From: Enterobacillus tribolii
GTDB lineage: Bacteria > Pseudomonadota > Gammaproteobacteria > Enterobacterales > Enterobacteriaceae
Direction of reading: 5' to 3'
Assembly (NCBI RefSeq): GCF_003363015.1
Contig: NZ_QRAP01000007.1
Coordinates: forward strand, 248,001-312,000
Length of the DNA: 64,000 nt
Shown: in pieces, positions 59,805 to 64,000 of the stretch
Numbering within the stretch: position 1 is the stretch's first letter
Layout of the letters: every line of letters starts with the position of its first letter
Notes under the pieces: model-generated
The model's database searches: none
Told to the model about the DNA's origin: nothing
Seen by the model: the letters and a program-made list of their open reading frames with translations, nothing else
Translations under genes and position numbers: made by a program

Positions 59805-60114
59805 GACTTCCTCAGTACTGATCGGTACGGAGTACATTGTTCTGTAGATGATGGTATGTGTCAAAGTATTTTATTTGTTACCTTTGGTTACATTTTGGGC
59901 GCTTCGGCTTAGAAAACAGAAATCAGCCGGATTTTTACATTCCCGGCCCTCGTTAAACCGGGCCATAGGCGCTTGCCTGATAAGGATTTGTCACTTTCTG
60001 TTCAGACTTTTTCCGATAATGCAGGCTGATGGCTGCTTGACGGAACCCGTGATTGTCGCTGCCTCCGGATGCTATGCTTAAGGCACTTAATGATAAGGGG
60101 GAGCATAATCCGCC
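59805..60114. promoter_or_regulatory. Divergent yccT-yccU region with OmpR-like repeat
   Basis: About 310 bases without a gene. ATTTGTTACCTTTGGTTACA (from 59872) contains GTTAC at 59877-59881 and 59887-59891, ten bases apart, the spacing and sequence of OmpR half-sites. It lies about 70-85 bases before the yccT start. A short GC hairpin CCCGG...CCGGG lies at 59940-59976 region. Confidence 0.4.
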
Positions 60115-60528
60115 ATGACCGATCATGAACTGAAGGTGTTGCTGCAACAGGTAAAAACCATTGCGCTGGTGGGGGCGAGCGAAAAGCCTTCCAGGCCAAG
60201 CTATGGCGTGATGGCCTATTTGCTGCAACAAGGATACCGCGTCATTCCCGTCAGCCCCAGGCTGGCCGGTGAGAAACTGCACGGGCAGAAGGTGTATGCC
60301 ACGCTGGCGGAGATCCCTGACCCGGTGGATATGGTTGACGTATTCCGCAACGCCGATGCGGCGCTTGAGGTAGCGAAAGAGGCGATAGCGATTCATGCCA
60401 AAGTGCTGTGGCTGCAACTGGGCGTGATCAACGAAGAGGCCGCCAGCCTGGCGCGCGCATCCGGCCTGAAGGTGGTGATGGATCGTTGCCCCAAGATCGA
60501 GCTGCCCCGGCTCGGCTTGCAGAAGTAA
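60115..60528 (+). CDS. yccU: YccU, CoA-binding Rossmann-fold protein
   Basis: 137 residues, the E. coli length. CoA_binding domain with [20 protein letters not shown] (glycine-rich nucleotide loop), [21 protein letters not shown] and [12 protein letters not shown]. Similar to the CoA-ligase NAD(P)-binding subdomain; precise role unknown. ATG 60115 has GGGGGAG about ten bases upstream. A bidirectional terminator separates it from hspQ. Confidence 0.93.
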   Translation: MTDHELKVLLQQVKTIALVGASEKPSRPSYGVMAYLLQQGYRVIPVSPRLAGEKLHGQKVYATLAEIPDPVDMVDVFRNADAALEVAKEAIAIHAKVLWLQLGVINEEAASLARASGLKVVMDRCPKIELPRLGLQK

Positions 60529-60551
60529 CGCGACCGCGCAGAAGTAAAGTA

Positions 60552-60576
60552 AAACGCCCGGCAATGCCGGGCGTTT
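60552..60576. terminator. Terminator between yccU and hspQ
   Basis: Perfect 11-bp stem AAACGCCCGGC/GCCGGGCGTTT with an AAT loop; symmetric, so usable from both sides. Confidence 0.85.
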
Positions 60577-60601
60577 GCGTATACGTTGCGTACCGTATAA
60601 A

Positions 60602-60919
60602 TCAGTTGCGCAGGCGCGGAGCCAACAACTGATTCCGGATGGATTCTGCCAGGTCGTCCAGCGAAGGCTGCTCAGGATGTGCTTCCGCGTGCTCGCCGTC
60701 TAACTGGGCTTCTGCCAGATAGGTGTGCATGGGCTGCCCTTCGTCATCCTCCATCACGACGTGGTACCAGGGAGCATGGCGTAATTGCTCGTTGGAACCC
60801 AGTTCGTCAACGCCGGGGCTTTCCAGTGAATACTCGGGGTCGATATCAATCACGACACCAAGGGAGCCAAGTAACTTATGGCGTACTTGCTGTCCAATGC
60901 CAAATTTGCTGGTAATCAT
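60602..60919 (-). CDS. hspQ: HspQ, heat-shock protein and Lon adaptor
   Basis: 105 residues from ATG 60917-60919, the E. coli length; AGGAGGT lies five bases upstream, an optimal ribosome binding site, so the 12-codon upstream extension is rejected. Conserved N-terminus [15 protein letters not shown] and the [22 protein letters not shown] block; it ends LLAPRLRN as in E. coli. HspQ binds hemimethylated oriC DNA and acts as a specificity enhancer for Lon. A sigma-32 promoter lies just upstream. Confidence 0.96.
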   Translation of the reverse strand: MITSKFGIGQQVRHKLLGSLGVVIDIDPEYSLESPGVDELGSNEQLRHAPWYHVVMEDDEGQPMHTYLAEAQLDGEHAEAHPEQPSLDDLAESIRNQLLAPRLRN

Positions 60920-60954
60920 GATGACCTCCTGAGAAACCGTTGCTCTGCTTATCA

Positions 60955-60982
60955 TATATGGGCGGAGTTACGACATTTCAAG
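60955..60982 (-). promoter_or_regulatory. Sigma-32 (heat-shock) promoter of hspQ
   Basis: Minus strand CTTGAAA (60976-60982), 13 bases, then CCCATATA (60955-60962): a very good match to the RpoH consensus CTTGAAA-N13/14-CCCCATnT. The -35 element touches the rlmI stop codon at 60983. Confidence 0.85.
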
Positions 60983-62173
60983 TTACATCACCCGGCAAGC
61001 GAAACCCTTCAGATACAACCCCTCGGGGTAGGTGGCGATCACAGGATGATCGGCCGCCTGACGGTACTGCTCTATAAATTGTACATCACGTCGGGCATCA
61101 ATGGCTGCATCGGCAAGAATTTTCTGAAATAAATCCGTAGGCATCAGTCCGGAACAGGAGAAACTGAGCAGGATCCCGCCGGGCTTCAGCAAGCTGAACG
61201 CCAGCATATTGATATCCTTGTAACCACGACAGGCGCCGGCCAGCTGGTTTTTGTTTTCGACGAACTTCGGCGGGTCCATGATGATCAGGTCGAAGGTCCG
61301 CCCTTCATCACGGTAACGGCGCAGCAGCTGGAAGACATCTTCGCGCATGAATTCCGCCTTGCCGAGATCCAATCCGTTCAGCTCTACGTTCTGCCTGGCG
61401 ATATCGAGCGCCGCCTGCGATGTATCCACGCTGGTAACCTGTTTGCAGCCGCCCATCAGTACGGAAACGGCAAACGCGCCGGTGTAGGAGAAGCAGTTCA
61501 GCACGTCGGCATTACGGGCGAAACGCCGCGCAGCCAGGCGGCTGTCACGTTGATCGAGGTAAAAGCCGGTTTTGTGACCCTGACGGATATCGACAAGCAA
61601 TTGCATGCCATGCTCGCGGATGGGCAGCAAATCCGGCGGTACATCGCCGAGTACCGGCCCCTGAGCCAACGGCAGGCCTTCTTTTTTACGCACGGCGACG
61701 TCGGAGCGATCATAAATGGCGCATTCGGGGAAGCAGTGCTGCAGGGCCTGCAGCAGCGCGGCGCGCTGATATTCCGCACCGGCAGACAGCAACTGCAGAA
61801 CCAGAAAGTCCTGATAGCGATCGATGGTGATGCCGGGCATGCCGTCGGACTCTCCGGCGATCAGGCGATAGCCGGTCAGGTCGTCGTGTTCGGCCAGCCA
61901 GCTTCTCCAGGTTTGCGCCTGCTGCAAACGACGGACAAAAAATTGCTCATCGACCGCTTCCTGCTGGTCGAATGTCCACACACGGGCGCGGATCTGTGAT
62001 TGAGGGGAGTAAGCAGCACGGGCCAGCCATTTACCGGAGGCGTCTACGATGTCGACGGTTTCTCCGGATGCGGCTTTGCCCTCCATGCGCTGAACGGCGC
62101 CGGAAAAGATCCACGGGTGGCGGCGGAGCAGGGACTTTTCACGTCCCTTGGCGAGAAATAAGCGTGCGGTCAT
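60983..62173 (-). CDS. rlmI: RlmI, 23S rRNA m5C1962 methyltransferase
   Basis: 396 residues from ATG 62171-62173, the E. coli length; a directly preceding ATG would add one residue and the frame extends 18 codons more without homology. N-terminal PUA domain ([23 protein letters not shown]), then a SAM methyltransferase with [18 protein letters not shown] (motif I), [12 protein letters not shown] (motif IV) and the catalytic Cys in FSCSGLM. It acts on large-subunit rRNA. hspQ follows but has its own heat-shock promoter. Confidence 0.96.
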   Translation of the reverse strand: MTARLFLAKGREKSLLRRHPWIFSGAVQRMEGKAASGETVDIVDASGKWLARAAYSPQSQIRARVWTFDQQEAVDEQFFVRRLQQAQTWRSWLAEHDDLTGYRLIAGESDGMPGITIDRYQDFLVLQLLSAGAEYQRAALLQALQHCFPECAIYDRSDVAVRKKEGLPLAQGPVLGDVPPDLLPIREHGMQLLVDIRQGHKTGFYLDQRDSRLAARRFARNADVLNCFSYTGAFAVSVLMGGCKQVTSVDTSQAALDIARQNVELNGLDLGKAEFMREDVFQLLRRYRDEGRTFDLIIMDPPKFVENKNQLAGACRGYKDINMLAFSLLKPGGILLSFSCSGLMPTDLFQKILADAAIDARRDVQFIEQYRQAADHPVIATYPEGLYLKGFACRVM

Positions 62174-62311
62174 CATTGAGTCCGGGTATTCAACAGGCAA
62201 AAAAGGTGCGACATTGTCTGAAGATGACATGAAAAATGCAACGCTTTCCGGGCCGGCAATCGCGATTTCTCGCGGGTTTCGCCGCTTTACGGGGCATGAG
62301 GTGAGGGTGAT

Positions 62312-62590
62312 ATGACAAAAATCTGTGTAGCGGCCTACGTCGCCGGGCGTGTTCAGGGAGTGGGCTTCCGTTATTCAACCCAAATGCAGGCGCGGGCGCT
62401 GAACCTGGCCGGTTATGCCTACAACATGGATGACGGCCGGGTGGAAGTGGTGGCGGAAGGGGAGAAAGAACAGGTTGAACACCTGCTGACCTGGCTGAAA
62501 AACGGCGGCCCGCGTTCGGCCTCCGTCACGCAGGTGCATACGGAGCCACGTCCGTTACAGGGCTTCAGCCGTTTTCAGATTCGGTATTGA
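62312..62590 (+). CDS. yccX: Acylphosphatase
   Basis: 92 residues, the E. coli length. Catalytic Arg20 ([11 protein letters not shown]) and Asn38 (GYAYNMDDG) are in place, with the ferredoxin-like alpha/beta sandwich of the family. It hydrolyses acyl phosphates such as carbamoyl or acetyl phosphate. GAGGTGAGGGTGAT precedes ATG 62312. Its stop is six bases from the convergent tusE stop. Confidence 0.96.
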   Translation: MTKICVAAYVAGRVQGVGFRYSTQMQARALNLAGYAYNMDDGRVEVVAEGEKEQVEHLLTWLKNGGPRSASVTQVHTEPRPLQGFSRFQIRY

Positions 62591-62596
62591 TTCAAT

Positions 62597-62926
62597 TCAG
62601 ATGCACTTTACCGGTTTGGGAAGCCCGGCGATTTTGGTCGCCTGTTTGGCCGGCCCTTTGGGAAAGAGGCGATACAGATAGCGGCTGTTGCCTTTTTCTT
62701 CGCCATATTTCTGCGTCATGGCTTTTACCAGCATGCGAATTGCCGGCGATGTATTGAACTCCAGGTAAAACTGACGCACAAACCGGACCACTTCCCAGTG
62801 TGCTTCACTCATTTCAATGCCTTCTCCGGCGGCCAGCACTAACGCCAGTTCCTCGCTCCAGTCTGCGCTGTCGTGCAAATAACCCTGCGCGTCAGTTTCG
62901 ATCTGACGTCCTGCAAATTCCAACAT
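62597..62926 (-). CDS. tusE: TusE, sulfur relay protein
   Basis: 109 residues, the E. coli length. DsrC-like fold with the penultimate Cys108 (KPVKCI) that accepts persulfide from TusD of the TusBCD complex and hands it to MnmA for 2-thiolation of wobble uridine in tRNA. The conserved [24 protein letters not shown] helix pair is present. Monocistronic. Confidence 0.96.
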   Translation of the reverse strand: MLEFAGRQIETDAQGYLHDSADWSEELALVLAAGEGIEMSEAHWEVVRFVRQFYLEFNTSPAIRMLVKAMTQKYGEEKGNSRYLYRLFPKGPAKQATKIAGLPKPVKCI

Positions 62927-62990
62927 CGGGGGATTTTCTCGGTTGATAAAGACTGCGCACAGTGTAACGCAAGGCGGGAAGCGGGCAAAG

Positions 62991-63013
62991 AAAAGCCCCG
63001 TCGAAGCGGGGCT
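62991..63013 (-). terminator. Terminator of yccA
   Basis: 7-bp stem AGCCCCG/CGGGGCT (62994-63000, 63007-63013) with TTTT on the minus strand after the stem. Confidence 0.8.
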
Positions 63014-63057
63014 GCATTTTGGGGTAAAACGTGTGCTACATATCCAGCAGGGCTGAA

Positions 63058-63717
63058 TCAGTTACTGCGAGCAAAGCCTAACAGGCTCAGCAAGCTGATA
63101 AAGACGTTGTACAGCGAGACATACAGGCTGATTGTGGCGCGAATATAGTTGGTTTCGCCGCCATGAATGATGTTGCTGGTTTCCCACAAAATAGCGCCGC
63201 TGGAAAACAGGATGAACATCACGCTGATCGCCAGGTGCAATGCCGGAATTTGCAGGAACAGGTTAGCGATAACCGCAACCAGCAGAACAACAAAGCCCGC
63301 CATCATCATACCCGACAGGAAAGACATATCCTTGCGGGTGGTCAGCACGTAGGCCGAACAACAGAAGAACACCAGGGCGGTGCCGCCAAGGGCCAGCATA
63401 ATGAGATCGCCCGCGCCGCTGGCGAGGAATGAGCTCAGGATCGGCCCCAACGAATAACCCATAAAGCCCGTCAGGGCGAACGCGGCCAAAATTCCGGCCG
63501 GGCTGTTAGCCAAACGGTACGTCAGGAACATCAGGCCATAAAAGCCGACCAGCATCAGCAACAGACCCGGGCCGGGCAGCCCCAGCAGGGTACTTGCCGT
63601 CGCCGTGGCAGCAGAAAACGCCAGCGTCAGGGCCAACAGAAAATAGGTATTGCGCAACACTTTATGCGTGCTCAATAAAGAGTCGCGCTGCGAGGATGAA
63701 ACGACAATACGATCCAT
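63058..63717 (-). CDS. yccA: YccA, FtsH-modulating Bax-inhibitor-family membrane protein
   Basis: 219 residues, the E. coli length. Seven hydrophobic segments (first about 24-44, last about 195-215) after a short cytoplasmic N-terminus; BI-1/TMBIM family. In E. coli YccA is a slow FtsH substrate that inhibits FtsH-mediated destruction of jammed SecY, and is under Cpx control. The tail [14 protein letters not shown] matches the family C-terminus. Confidence 0.95.
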   Translation of the reverse strand: MDRIVVSSSQRDSLLSTHKVLRNTYFLLALTLAFSAATATASTLLGLPGPGLLLMLVGFYGLMFLTYRLANSPAGILAAFALTGFMGYSLGPILSSFLASGAGDLIMLALGGTALVFFCCSAYVLTTRKDMSFLSGMMMAGFVVLLVAVIANLFLQIPALHLAISVMFILFSSGAILWETSNIIHGGETNYIRATISLYVSLYNVFISLLSLLGFARSN

Positions 63718-63921
63718 AGATGATTATCCCAGCCAATGAGTTATTGATCTGGAGCAAATAATAAAGAGTCAATGCTATTGACGAAAGTCGTTTTACCCTT
63801 CTTTACTTTGTACAGGAAAAGTAAGCTACGGATAAGTCAGATAAAAACAGAAAGTTATCGGACACAGCGCACATTAAGGCGCCATGTTGGCTATTTTCGC
63901 CTCACTTGAGCGCGCCGGGTC

Positions 63922-63957
63922 TTTACAACCATACGGAGCCTCGATTATAGTGCGCAC
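63922..63957 (+). promoter_or_regulatory. serT promoter
   Basis: TTTACA (63922-63927), 17 bases, TTATAG (63945-63950), followed by a GC-rich discriminator GTGCGCACC typical of stringently controlled stable-RNA promoters. The start would be near 63957, eight bases before the tRNA. Confidence 0.75.
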
Positions 63958-63964
63958 CGTTAAA

Positions 63965-64000
63965 GGAAGGATGGCCGAGTGGTTTAAGGCAGCGGTCTTG
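63965..64000 (+). tRNA. serT: tRNA-Ser, probably UGA anticodon (partial, 5' half)
   Basis: GGAAGGATGGCCGAGTGGTT begins a class II tRNA: acceptor strand GGAAGGA, D-arm GGCCGAGTGGTTTAAGGC, anticodon stem to GGTCTTG at the window edge. The last bases TG fit the first two of anticodon TGA. Synteny (yccA-serT) agrees with serT. The 3' half is outside the window. Confidence 0.85.

Noticed and set aside
63965-64000. serT as a genomic-island attachment site
   Set aside because: tRNA-Ser genes are common integration sites, but the 3' half and the downstream DNA are outside the window, so nothing can be seen.

Overview
The window is chromosomal core DNA from a gamma-proteobacterium of the order Enterobacterales. 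Gene after gene follows the order of the ycaQ to serT segment of the Escherichia coli chromosome: ycaQ-ycaR-kdsB-ycbJ, elyC, cmoM-mukFEB, ldtD-mepK-gloC, aspC, ompF, asnS, pncB, pepN, ssuEADCB, pyrD, zapC, ycbX, rlmKL, uup, pqiABC, rmf, fabA, ycbZ, matP, ompA, sulA, sxy, yccS/yccF, helD, mgsA, yccT, yccU, hspQ, rlmI, acyP, tusE, yccA and the start of a serine tRNA. Proteins are close in length to their E. coli counterparts but clearly diverged, and the DNA is moderately GC-rich. A plant-associated Pectobacteriaceae-type organism (Dickeya, Pectobacterium or Brenneria relatives) is plausible, but that is inference; only the order is secure. No insertion sequence, prophage, CRISPR array or integrase was seen.

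Layout. 1-8.3 kb: end of a cold-shock-type gene, the DNA crosslink glycosylase ycaQ, the Kdo activation pair ycaR-kdsB, ycbJ, then an insertion relative to E. coli (a purine permease of the NCS2 family and an 8-oxoguanine deaminase), a small unknown membrane protein and elyC. 8.4-15.7 kb: tRNA-modification gene cmoM, translationally overlapped with the MukF-MukE-MukB condensin operon. 16-19.4 kb: peptidoglycan 3-3 crosslink synthase LdtD, the opposing endopeptidase MepK, and the glyoxalase GloC. 19.4-30.9 kb: aspC, the OmpF-type porin, asnS, an unknown gene, pncB, a membrane diguanylate cyclase absent from the E. coli locus, and pepN. 31-35.3 kb: the alkanesulfonate operon ssuEADCB. 35.5-46.6 kb: pyrD, zapC, ycbX, rlmKL, uup, pqiABC and rmf. 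46.7-50.9 kb: an extra LysR-type regulator in AT-rich DNA, then fabA, ycbZ and matP. 51-64 kb: ompA, sulA, sxy, yccS/yccF, helD, mgsA, yccT, yccU, hspQ, rlmI, acyP, tusE, yccA and serT.

Regulatory sites readable by eye include a consensus LexA box before sulA, a strong PurR box and a start-switching leader hairpin before pyrD, a sigma-32 promoter before hspQ, a FabR-like palindrome before fabA, OmpR-like direct repeats before ompF, an ompA promoter and 5' UTR resembling E. coli, and a perfect CRP palindrome in the ycaQ-ycaR gap with no obvious target.

The most interesting parts are the accessory insertions and structured leaders: the putative 8-oxoguanine/urate module with its long hairpin-rich leader, the three-way-junction-like leader of ldtD, the orphan CRP site, a small membrane protein paired with elyC, a YcbJ with kinase catalytic aspartates replaced, and an OmpR-like repeat between yccT and yccU. 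Nothing here amounts to a clearly new defence or mobile system.
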